Of a stretch of 64,000 bases of DNA, positions 44,016-52,140 are shown piece by piece. The position numbers were made by a program, and so were the translations under genes. The stretch spans positions 248,001 to 312,000 of the forward strand of contig MBQZ01000018.1 of assembly GCA_002134785.1 (NCBI GenBank), written 5' to 3'. Under the pieces are notes generated by a model. The model ran no database searches. It saw only the letters and a list, made by a program, of their open reading frames with translations, and had not been told where the DNA came from. Source of the stretch: Crenothrix sp. D3 (GTDB lineage Bacteria > Pseudomonadota > Gammaproteobacteria > Methylococcales > Methylomonadaceae). Position 1 is the first letter of the stretch, and each line of letters opens with the position of its first letter.

Positions 44016-44162
44016 GCTGCTTTCTGTCCCCAATTATTACTTCGAGCGCATTTAAATATTAGGCTGTACTAATATACTGTGCTAATGTAACCATAGTCTC
44101 TGAAAGGGTTGCTGGGGCTACAGTTGCAAATTTAACAACCCATATTAAAGGGGTTTACACTG

Positions 44163-44468
44163 ATGAAACGAATATTAATAATGTCCGCGTTAGCAACTGT
44201 GTTATTTCTGTCTACAGAGTTTGCATTGGCGGTTGATCAAGCTCCAGCCCAAGAAAAAGCTCAAACTCAAGTCTATGGAAGTCAATTGATGACACAGCAA
44301 GAGCGTACCGAGCATCAAGCCAAAATGCGTGCTGCAAAAACCACCGAAGAGCGAGAACAAATTCGCAAAGAACATCATAACAGTATGCAGGAACGAGCTA
44401 AAGAACAAGGTTTAACATTGCCAGACGAGCCACCTGCCAGAGGCAATGGCATGGGATATAGCAAATAG
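44163..44468 (+). CDS. Small periplasmic helical protein
   Basis: A 101-residue protein with a signal peptide ending EFALA and a mature, highly charged helical region: GSQLMTQQERTEHQAKMRAA, TTEEREQIRKEHHNSMQERA. The spacing of Glu/Gln/Arg/His is like the Spy/CpxP-type LTxxQ-like helices, but the protein is too short to call. It recurs in my recollection as a conserved hypothetical in proteobacteria; no function is known to me. Two hairpins follow the stop. Confidence 0.65.
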   Translation: MKRILIMSALATVLFLSTEFALAVDQAPAQEKAQTQVYGSQLMTQQERTEHQAKMRAAKTTEEREQIRKEHHNSMQERAKEQGLTLPDEPPARGNGMGYSK

Positions 44469-44478
44469 TCGGGGGTTA

Positions 44479-44550
44479 GCAAACGGCTCTATCGTTTGCC
44501 AATACGGAACTGCCGAGATCAGTGGGCAAGCAAAAAGACGTTTGCCCACT
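44479..44550 (+). terminator. Two tandem hairpins after the 44163 gene
   Basis: GCAAACG/CGTTTGC (44479-44485 and 44493-44499) and AGTGGGCAA/TTGCCCACT (44521-44529 and 44542-44550). The second is followed by CTTGTATTATAGTTT, a loose T-rich end, so it may terminate transcription. Confidence 0.5.
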
Positions 44551-44633
44551 CTTGTATTATAGTTTCACCTGAGAGCAAGACTCAGGGAAAAGCGCGTAGA
44601 ATGGTGTATCACCTACTACGCTAACTTAATAAT

Positions 44634-45107
44634 TTAACGCTGTGGTGAGTGCATATCATAGATAACAGAGGCATCACGTCTTTTTTTGCCATCATCCGTT
44701 TTGCCATCTTTAAAATCATCCTCTTCTTTGCCTTTTCTTAAATTATTCTGATCTAGTCTGTCTTTACCAAACTTGGTAATCATGGCTTCCCATGAGGCAT
44801 ATTGATCATACTCTTTAAAACCAGCGGTTTTGCGTTCTTGATACAGTGCTTTACCCATTTCAATGATTTGTTGAGGCGTTTTACCATCAACAACATCCAG
44901 AAAAACTTTGTCATCTTTATTCGCGTCACGCAACATCCAAAATGACACTTCAAATTCTAATTGTGTTTCGGTAGGCATATATCTTTTTAAGCCTTTTACT
45001 GAGCGATAAGCGGTTTTAGTGCTATGACCGTTTATTTCGCTACCTTTGCCACACGCACCTAGGGTGGTGCAGCTTAAAACCAGTAAGAAAATAACTAATT
45101 TTTTCAT
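44634..45107 (-). CDS. Putative lipoprotein of unknown function
   Basis: A 157-residue protein with leader MKKLVIFLLVLSCTTLGAC: lipobox LGAC, so lipidated at Cys19. The mature part includes ETQLEFEVSFWMLRDANKDDKVFLDVVDGKTPQQIIEMGK, helical and charged, and a very hydrophilic tail (EEDDFKDGKTDDGKKRRD). The middle resembles small lipoproteins of the DUF6694 kind, weakly. It is divergent from the GTPase pair. Confidence 0.65.
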   Translation of the reverse strand: MKKLVIFLLVLSCTTLGACGKGSEINGHSTKTAYRSVKGLKRYMPTETQLEFEVSFWMLRDANKDDKVFLDVVDGKTPQQIIEMGKALYQERKTAGFKEYDQYASWEAMITKFGKDRLDQNNLRKGKEEDDFKDGKTDDGKKRRDASVIYDMHSPQR

Positions 45108-45212
45108 TATGAATAACCTCGATTTAAGTTCAGGTAGATGTGATGGTTTTTATAAACACCAGTTCATTAAACAACGTAAAATGGTCGGTTATTATAACCT
45201 TGAGCAACATTT

Positions 45213-46952
45213 ATGCTTGAATTTATCCAGCTACTAAAACAGCGTTATCAAAGCGTGCTAAGCCAACAAGGCAATGAGGCGCGTCGAACCCTGTATCAAC
45301 TTCGTATCGATCAACTGATTTTAGCGGAAGCTTTTATGCGCAAACAGCAGTTGTTAAATTCATCTGCTGTGCAACCGTTACAATTCGCCGTTATCGGGCC
45401 TACGCAAGCAGGTAAAAGTTCGCTGGTGAATGTGTTATTAAATACCGAGGCGGCAGGTGTGAGTCCGTTGGCAGGTTATACCGTGCATCCGCAAGGTTTT
45501 TGTCACGGAATTAAATTAGCTGATTGCCACGATTTGCCGCATTATTTTGGGCGATTTCAGCAGTTGCAACAAAGCCAATTGAGCAAAGAACGCTATGATT
45601 GTTATTCGCTCACCGAACTCAACAGTAAATCGCCTTATTTACCACACGGTGTGTTATGGGACACGCCTGATTTTGATTCCATTGATTCAGCGACGTATCG
45701 CGAAGGTGTGATTCGCGCCATTGCGTTGGCAGATGTGTTAATTTTAGTAGTTAGTAAAGAAAAATACGCCGATCAATCCGTTTGGGACATGATGGCGTTT
45801 TTGGAAATATTGCATCAACCGACGGTTATTTGTTTAAACAAACTCACCGAAGGTTCTGAGGCGATATTAACTCACTCGTTACAAGAAAAATGGCGATTAG
45901 CCAGAAGTGATGATTTTCCTACCGTTGTACCCTTATTTTATGAAAAACAATCAGGCGCACCGCTGTGGTCTGTTACACAAAGCGCGTTATTACAACAGTT
46001 AGCCCAACAAGTCAGCCATAAAAAACAGGCGCGGTTCACCCAAGATTTACTCCAAAAACATTGGCAAGCATGGTTAGAACCTGTCCGCGCTGAGCATCAA
46101 TGTATCGCTGACTGGCAAATTCTGTGTCATGACATGATGCAAGCGGCACTGGACAGTTATCAACGAGATTTTTTAAATCATCCACATCATTATGAAACCT
46201 TTCAGCACGCCTTAGCGGAATTACTGATTTTATTGGAAGTTCCTTATTTAGCGGGTTTTCTGGCAGGAGCGCGTAAAACACTCACTTGGCCTGTGCGGCA
46301 ATTGATGAAATTAGGCGGTAAACGCCAACACATTACCAATAGCAGTCACGAAGTGGCATTATTAAAGCAAATCGCCGAACATACATTGATTCAACTCACT
46401 GATAGACTGCTAGATAAAGCGGAACAACATCAACAGAATGACTGGTGGAAAGCATTAAACACTGTCTTGCGCACGCACCGCCCTCACCTACTCACTGATT
46501 TTTCGGCGGCGGCAAATACTTATCATCTTAATTTTCAGCAAGACGTAGAACAGACTGCCCAACGGCTTTATCATAAACTGCAACAACAGCCGCTGGTATT
46601 AAACACCCTACGCGCCACGCGTGTGACTGCGGATGCTGCCGTCATTGCTTTAACGCTACACACAGGCGGTATTGGTGTGCAAGATTTAGTCATTGCGCCT
46701 GCGATGTTGACGGTAACGGCTATGCTCACCGAAAGCGCGATAGGTAGTTATATGCACAAAGTTGAAAATGAACTCAAGCAACAACAACTTACTACCATTA
46801 AACAAAGTCTGTTTATCGACAGCCTGATTAAACAGCTATTAGCATTGCCTGAACAACTTTCTACGCTTACTTATTTTAACATTTCGCAAGAGTCGCTAGA
46901 CGCGGCGGAGCGACAACTAACAGACAAACGTCATGGCTTACGATTACTCTGA
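45213..46952 (+). CDS. Dynamin-like GTPase, first of a tandem pair
   Basis: A 579-residue GTPase. G1 GPTQAGKSS (residues 62-70), G3 DTPDFDS, G4 NKLT. Long helical regions follow the G domain, with a hydrophobic stretch near residues 470-510 that may insert in membrane. The domain order fits bacterial dynamin-like or YfjP/EngA-like stress GTPases. No ribosome-binding site is strong. Its end overlaps the next GTPase gene by 20 bases, so the two are coupled and probably form a complex. Confidence 0.82.
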   Translation: MLEFIQLLKQRYQSVLSQQGNEARRTLYQLRIDQLILAEAFMRKQQLLNSSAVQPLQFAVIGPTQAGKSSLVNVLLNTEAAGVSPLAGYTVHPQGFCHGIKLADCHDLPHYFGRFQQLQQSQLSKERYDCYSLTELNSKSPYLPHGVLWDTPDFDSIDSATYREGVIRAIALADVLILVVSKEKYADQSVWDMMAFLEILHQPTVICLNKLTEGSEAILTHSLQEKWRLARSDDFPTVVPLFYEKQSGAPLWSVTQSALLQQLAQQVSHKKQARFTQDLLQKHWQAWLEPVRAEHQCIADWQILCHDMMQAALDSYQRDFLNHPHHYETFQHALAELLILLEVPYLAGFLAGARKTLTWPVRQLMKLGGKRQHITNSSHEVALLKQIAEHTLIQLTDRLLDKAEQHQQNDWWKALNTVLRTHRPHLLTDFSAAANTYHLNFQQDVEQTAQRLYHKLQQQPLVLNTLRATRVTADAAVIALTLHTGGIGVQDLVIAPAMLTVTAMLTESAIGSYMHKVENELKQQQLTTIKQSLFIDSLIKQLLALPEQLSTLTYFNISQESLDAAERQLTDKRHGLRLL

Positions 46953-48546
46953 ATTAGTACAACAAACCCAACACTGGACTCAGCAAGCTCAGGCAGCGGG
47001 TTGGATAAACAGCGACACCGCTCACACGCTCAATGAAGTCGATACGCAATCACCCTATGCGTTATTTGGTAATCGCTTAGCGAATGCACGCCCGTTAATT
47101 GTCGCTTTTATGGGCGGCACAGGCGTGGGCAAAAGCGCGTTACTGAATCGCTTAGCAGGTAAAGCTGTTGCTAAATCGGGCATAGAACGACCTACTTCGC
47201 GTGAAGTTACCCTGTTTTATCACCACAGTGTCGCCCTGCCCTCACTGGCTGAATCACTGCCGATGGCTAAAATTAATCTGGCTAATCACGATGATGACCG
47301 CAAAAAAAATATCATCTGGATTGATATGCCCGATTTTGACAGCACCGAACTGAGCAATAAACAACAAGTATTGAGCTGGCTACCGCATATCGACATTCTG
47401 ATTTATGTGGTGAGTCCTGAGCGGTATCGCGACGAAAAAGCGTGGCGATTATTGCTGGCTGAAGGCGGTCGGCACGCGTGGTTATTTGTATTAAATCAAT
47501 GGGACAGAGGACAACCCGCACAACTTGCCGATTTTAATCAGCAACTACACAAAGCAGGTTTTGTTGAACCGATGATATTTAAAACTGTCTGCACCGATGA
47601 AAATCTAGTGGATGATTTTGCCGAATTAGAAAGCCTGATTATTTCTCTGGCTAATCAACACACGATAGAACAACTGGAACAACGCGGTTCACAAGTGCGC
47701 AAACAAGCACTCAAGCAAATTCTACAAACCACACTACTCACATTAGGTTCACCGCAGCAAGCCCAACAACTAAAAGCCCAATGGCAAACGCAATGGCAAG
47801 TAACCAGCGAACAACTGCAACAAGGCTTTGCGTGGTCTTGCCAACAACTGGCTCAACACTATGCCAGCCATGCCAGCGATTTGATTGCGCCACCTGCATT
47901 AGCTAACTATACCAGTGAGAATCACACAACACTGTGGGATGAGTGGGCGGAGAGCCGTTTTAATGATGCGATTGATGAATTTATCAGCACTGCGGATCAA
48001 GCAGGTTTACCTGTATTACCACTTAAAAAACAGTTGGCTGGGTTGCGCGAAAAAGCCGAAAAAATTGTCCACACCCAAAGTCAACTATTCGCACGTCTCG
48101 CCTTAGCCACACCAGGAAGTGCATTACATCGTGGTTTTTTAAAAGTCATGCGCTTATGTGAAATTACCCTGCCATTGGCGGCAATGTCGTGGGCAATTTA
48201 TCAAGTTTTTATCGGCTATTACCACAGCAATATGGCTGCCGTTCCCTATTTAGGCGTTGATTTTGCAGTACATAGCAGTTTACTCATCGCGCTAACGTGG
48301 TTAATCCCATTTTTCATTCTAAAAAAAGCCCAACCGTCGTTACAAAAGAGCGCGTTAAATGGACTTAACAAAGGTATCACCACCGCATTCAGTCTTATAG
48401 AAAGTGACGTGTCCGCTGTTATTGATAACATAAACCAGCAACACGCCGCGCAGTGTCAACAACTCACTGAACTGATTAAACACTGCGACAGTGCCGAACC
48501 ACTAGTCATCGACGATAATAGCCCTTTAATAAGAATGTTGGTATAA
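46933..48546 (+). CDS. Dynamin-like GTPase, second of a tandem pair
   Basis: A 537-residue GTPase paralogous in layout to its neighbour. G1 GGTGVGKSA (61-69), switch region ERPTSREV, G3 DMPDFDST, G4 NQWD. Two hydrophobic segments near residues 415-465 (LPLAAMSWAIYQVFIGYY; SSLLIALTWLIPFFIL) suggest membrane anchoring. Membrane remodelling or septal functions are possible. Paired dynamin-like genes are also known from anti-phage systems, but neither is shown. Confidence 0.82.
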   Translation: MAYDYSELVQQTQHWTQQAQAAGWINSDTAHTLNEVDTQSPYALFGNRLANARPLIVAFMGGTGVGKSALLNRLAGKAVAKSGIERPTSREVTLFYHHSVALPSLAESLPMAKINLANHDDDRKKNIIWIDMPDFDSTELSNKQQVLSWLPHIDILIYVVSPERYRDEKAWRLLLAEGGRHAWLFVLNQWDRGQPAQLADFNQQLHKAGFVEPMIFKTVCTDENLVDDFAELESLIISLANQHTIEQLEQRGSQVRKQALKQILQTTLLTLGSPQQAQQLKAQWQTQWQVTSEQLQQGFAWSCQQLAQHYASHASDLIAPPALANYTSENHTTLWDEWAESRFNDAIDEFISTADQAGLPVLPLKKQLAGLREKAEKIVHTQSQLFARLALATPGSALHRGFLKVMRLCEITLPLAAMSWAIYQVFIGYYHSNMAAVPYLGVDFAVHSSLLIALTWLIPFFILKKAQPSLQKSALNGLNKGITTAFSLIESDVSAVIDNINQQHAAQCQQLTELIKHCDSAEPLVIDDNSPLIRMLV

Positions 48547-48557
48547 CCTTAAATTAC

Positions 48558-48920
48558 TCATCCAATAACAGTGGCAATTTTTTCAATAGACTGCTTTAAG
48601 TTAAAGTTCAATTGTTCATAATCAGTATAAGGTTTGATAATAACAGCCAATATAAGCTCTTCGCCTGCATGAGTGATGACAATAGATTTTTCCTTACATT
48701 TAATTGACACCTGCTCTAACATACCGACAACACATTCCTTTGACGTATGATGCCCAAGTAAAAATGCACCCGCACAGATTGCGCCGATATTATCAGCGGC
48801 TGTCTCGAATGGTAAAGTTGTTGATATGACTAAGCCATCAGTAGATGCCAGTATTGATGCTTCAATATCAATGGATGAATTGTCCAAATCTTTAAGATGA
48901 AGCAATGTTTTTGCGTACAT
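48558..48920 (-). CDS. Roadblock/LC7-domain protein
   Basis: A 120-residue protein with the Roadblock fold pattern: IEASILASTDGLVISTTLPF, NIGAICAGAFLLGHHTSKE, SIVITHAGEELILAVII. Such proteins act as regulators (GAP-like or scaffold) of small GTPases, as MglB does for MglA. It converges on the tandem GTPase genes, 11 bases from the second. A functional link is plausible but its partner GTPases are usually Ras-like rather than dynamin-like. Confidence 0.8.
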   Translation of the reverse strand: MYAKTLLHLKDLDNSSIDIEASILASTDGLVISTTLPFETAADNIGAICAGAFLLGHHTSKECVVGMLEQVSIKCKEKSIVITHAGEELILAVIIKPYTDYEQLNFNLKQSIEKIATVIG

Positions 48921-49158
48921 GATCTTGTCCTGTAGATTAATTTAACTTAAAAAACAAATGGATAACTTGATGAGCTTATTTATTCAGTAGCAATTAGTGC
49001 ATATATTTATTTCTTTTAACTTCTAACTTTAATCTCAATACAAGAAACATTGTCCTACTAAAAAGTGACAGACTTATGTCAATAAAATATTTAATGTTAT
49101 TAACAATGAATTTCTATAATTAAACACACATCGCTAAACTTAGCTGTAGGAGCATCAC

Positions 49159-49446
49159 ATGAGTAAATGTCCATCTTGTGGTCATGAACGGATTAAAACC
49201 GAGACACGCTGCCTTGAATGCGGCGTATTTTATCCAACCATTGCGGAATTAATTGCGGAAGAAGAAGCCTTCGAAGCCGCGCATTCATTGCGTGGTCGGT
49301 GGAAAAAAATACTTGAATCCCCCGATAGGAAACAAGCCTTATTAACCGAGTTAAAACTCGTCTGGACAACGTTATCAAACACCGCACGTTTTACTCTGTT
49401 TGTTATTTTTGTGTTTGTATTCGCATTAATTATTACCGTGTTATAG
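49159..49446 (+). CDS. Small zinc-ribbon membrane protein
   Basis: A 95-residue protein. An N-terminal zinc ribbon with two CxxC knuckles (CPSC, CLEC) is followed by an acidic helix (AELIAEEEAFEAAHS) and a single C-terminal membrane helix (FTLFVIFVFVFALIITVL). Tail-anchored with the ribbon in the cytoplasm is likely. Role unknown. It is followed after 18 bases by the DUF3455 gene. Confidence 0.72.
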   Translation: MSKCPSCGHERIKTETRCLECGVFYPTIAELIAEEEAFEAAHSLRGRWKKILESPDRKQALLTELKLVWTTLSNTARFTLFVIFVFVFALIITVL

Positions 49447-49464
49447 GCACAAAGGAAAATTATC

Positions 49465-49965
49465 ATGTTAAAAATGGCCTGTTTATTACTCTTATTCCCC
49501 GCTGTCGTGTGCGCCAAAACGGTTATTCCTGAAGAAATTGCCGTGCCGACGAGTGATGACTTTAATCTATTATCTTTGCACGCTAACGGTCAGCAAATTT
49601 ATCAATGTGTCAGTCATAAAGGCGAATATTCATGGCAGTTGCAAGCCCCGAATGCTCAATTGTTTGATACGAAAGGTCACGCTGTGGGCAGTCATTCAGC
49701 AGGGCCTGAATGGTATTATCAAGACGGTAGCCGCGTATTAGGTCGAGTACTTAAAAAAGTTGACGTGAATCCTGATTCGGCAATCGCTTGGGTGCTATTA
49801 GAAGCGATTGAACATCACGGTGCGGGTGTATTTGCTAATACGCGTTTTATTCAGCGTATTAACACACACGGCGGTTTAGCTCCTGTATCTGCGTGTAACA
49901 GCAATCATCTAGGCACGGAAAAACCGATTGCTTATTCAGCCGATTATATTTTTTACACTCGATGA
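49465..49965 (+). CDS. Secreted DUF3455-family protein
   Basis: A 166-residue exported protein: signal peptide to VVCAK, then the DUF3455 blocks (HANGQQIYQC, YSWQLQAPNAQLFD, AGPEWYYQDGSRVLGRV, AIAWVLLEAIEHHGAGVFAN, YSADYIFYTR). Two cysteines. Function is not known. It overlaps the uracil-DNA glycosylase start by four bases, so translation is coupled. Confidence 0.85.
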   Translation: MLKMACLLLLFPAVVCAKTVIPEEIAVPTSDDFNLLSLHANGQQIYQCVSHKGEYSWQLQAPNAQLFDTKGHAVGSHSAGPEWYYQDGSRVLGRVLKKVDVNPDSAIAWVLLEAIEHHGAGVFANTRFIQRINTHGGLAPVSACNSNHLGTEKPIAYSADYIFYTR

Positions 49966-50600
49966 ACACGCCAATATTCAATCAACAGTGCCGTTTATGC
50001 CCACGTTTAGCTAGCTTTCTGGATGACGTAAAACAAAAATACCCAGACTACCACGCCCGTCCTGTCGCGCCGTTTGGTGATGTTAATGCTCAATTATTAG
50101 TCGTCGGTTTAGCACCTGGAATGCACGGTGCGAATGCCTCAGGACGACCGTTTACAGGTGATTATGCAGGGCTATTACTCTATGAAGCATTGCATGAATT
50201 TGGCTACAGCAATCAACCCACATCTGAATCTTTACACGATGGGCTGATGCTTACTAACTGTCGTATCAGCAACGCCGTCAAATGTTTACCACCACAAAAT
50301 AAACCCACGGGCGAAGAAATCACCCAATGCAATTCTTTTTTAGCCGCTGAATTAACAACGCTACCAGAAAACGGGGTAATCCTTGCCCTAGGCACAGTCG
50401 CCCACCAAGCCGTCTTAAAAGCCCTAGGCTTAAAAGCTAACAGCGCGAAATTCGCCCATAACGTCCAACACGCTTTACCCAACGGTTTAACACTGGTCGA
50501 TTCCTACCATACCAGCCGCTACAACGTACAAACTAAACGCCTAACTAAAGCGAGGTTTACTGAGGTTTTTCAGCGTATTGAGCAGCTCTTAAAAGCGTAG
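49962..50600 (+). CDS. Family 5 uracil-DNA glycosylase, UdgB type
   Basis: A 212-residue 4Fe-4S uracil-DNA glycosylase. Cluster cysteines are visible at C10 and C13 (CRLC) and in NAVKCLPPQNKP and ITQCNSF. The uracil-binding loop is GLAPGMHGANASGRPFTGD, and the catalytic-site histidine region is DSYHTSRYN. This enzyme removes uracil and deaminated bases from DNA. It is coupled to the DUF3455 gene. Confidence 0.9.
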   Translation: MNTPIFNQQCRLCPRLASFLDDVKQKYPDYHARPVAPFGDVNAQLLVVGLAPGMHGANASGRPFTGDYAGLLLYEALHEFGYSNQPTSESLHDGLMLTNCRISNAVKCLPPQNKPTGEEITQCNSFLAAELTTLPENGVILALGTVAHQAVLKALGLKANSAKFAHNVQHALPNGLTLVDSYHTSRYNVQTKRLTKARFTEVFQRIEQLLKA

Positions 50601-50676
50601 ACTGGACACTCAGTAAATCACCTATTTTTGTCAGGTTAGGTTATCGCTAATCTGAATGACACCATTGGATTCATAA

Positions 50677-51939
50677 ATGTCCGAACTAGAAAACTTTAAA
50701 CTACTGGGGGTTGCCTTAGCAATCGGTTTGCTAATCGGCTTGGAACGTGGCTGGCGGGCGCGTGATCGCGTTGAGGGAATGCGTGTTGCAGGGCTGCGTA
50801 CTTACGGGCTTATTGGCTTGTTGGGTGGCTTGTCGGGTATTTTAGCTCAACAAGGTAACGCCTTTTTAATGGGGTTTGTATTTCTAGGTCTAACCCTTGT
50901 TTTGCTGGTTGCTTACAGTAAAAGTATCGATAAGTTTGAAGATGTCAGCATCACCAGCCTCATTGCCTCGTTGATTACCTTTACTTTAGGGGCATTGACA
51001 GTTTTCAATCATATTACGCTGGCTTCTGCCAGTGCCGTAGTCATTACCTCGCTACTCAGTTTTAAGCCTTTGCTACATGGTTGGCTAAAAAAACTCGAAC
51101 AGCATGAATTGAATGCAACGCTGGAATTACTGCTAATTTCGGTCGTTATTTTGCCCACACTACCCAATCAGGGTTATGGCCCGTGGGCAGCGTTTAATCC
51201 TTATCATATTTGGTGGATGGTGGTGCTGATTGCGGGCATTTCCTATCTGGGCTATTTCGCCATAAAAATTGGCGGCAATCAGCATGGCCCCGTGTTGACA
51301 GGCGCATTAGGTGGGCTGGTGTCTTCGACCGCTGTTACGCTTAACTTATCCAAGTTATCAACCCAATATCCAAACATGGAAAATGTGTTAGCGGCAGGAA
51401 TTTTAACGGCTTGCGCCACACTATTTGCCCGCACGTTGCTGATAACGTGGGTCATGAATCCAGTCTTGTGCCAAACATTACTGCCTGCCTTTTTAGTCAT
51501 GAGCCTTGTTACTTATCTGATTGCTTTTCTATTATGGAAAAATGCCCGCGACTTTCGTACTCACGAAGAATTAGCCCTAAAAAACCCGTTTCAATTAGGC
51601 ATGGCATTAAAGTTTGCGGCATTTTTAGTCCTCATTATGTTACTGTCCAAGTTACTAAAAGATTATTTTGGCGATACGGGAAGTTACTTTTTAGCCGCCA
51701 TTTCAGGTCTAGCCGATGCTGATCCTATTATTATTTCGATGTCGCAAATGAGTAAACAAGGTTTGGACGTTGGCGTTGCGGCTAAAGCAATTCTTATTGC
51801 CGTCTCTGTTAATTCGGGTATCAAAAGTATTTTTTCAGCAGTGATAGGCAATCGCGCCTTAGGGTTTAGAGTGGGCGGTACGTTAATAGGAGCTGTTAGT
51901 GCAGGGTTATTGATTACTTATAAAATCAACGCGCTTTAA
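50677..51939 (+). CDS. MgtC/DUF4010-family membrane protein
   Basis: A 420-residue inner-membrane protein with about eleven helices. An N-terminal MgtC-like half (GVALAIGLLIGLERGW, GLRTYGLIGLLGGLSG) is fused to a DUF4010 half (GPVLTGALGGLVSSTAVTLNLSK; AAISGLADADPIIISM). The transported ion or role is unknown. The gene ends 37 bases before the broken uvrC copy, so it was probably the native left neighbour of uvrC. Confidence 0.88.
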   Translation: MSELENFKLLGVALAIGLLIGLERGWRARDRVEGMRVAGLRTYGLIGLLGGLSGILAQQGNAFLMGFVFLGLTLVLLVAYSKSIDKFEDVSITSLIASLITFTLGALTVFNHITLASASAVVITSLLSFKPLLHGWLKKLEQHELNATLELLLISVVILPTLPNQGYGPWAAFNPYHIWWMVVLIAGISYLGYFAIKIGGNQHGPVLTGALGGLVSSTAVTLNLSKLSTQYPNMENVLAAGILTACATLFARTLLITWVMNPVLCQTLLPAFLVMSLVTYLIAFLLWKNARDFRTHEELALKNPFQLGMALKFAAFLVLIMLLSKLLKDYFGDTGSYFLAAISGLADADPIIISMSQMSKQGLDVGVAAKAILIAVSVNSGIKSIFSAVIGNRALGFRVGGTLIGAVSAGLLITYKINAL

Positions 51940-51976
51940 ATGGATAAGTTATATAACAAAACAGGTGGATTAAGCG

Positions 51977-52078
51977 GTGTTCGATAGCGCGACATTTCTA
52001 AAGAATCTAACCACACGCTCTGGCATTTATAAAATGTTGAATGCAGACGGGGAGATTATTTATATTGGTGAAGAATGA
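51977..52078 (+). pseudogene. uvrC: Truncated 5' fragment of uvrC
   Basis: GTG start and 33 codons encoding MFDSATFLKNLTTRSGIYK and on to YIGEE, then TGA. It aligns codon by codon with the first 31 codons of the intact uvrC at 58855 at roughly 86% nucleotide identity and then breaks within the GIY-YIG domain. It marks the left edge of the 52-58.8 kb island. Confidence 0.9.
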
Positions 52079-52140
52079 TAGTAGGCTGTTAATATCAAGT
52101 TAGTATTACAATTTAATTAACTTCACGGAAAGATATAATC

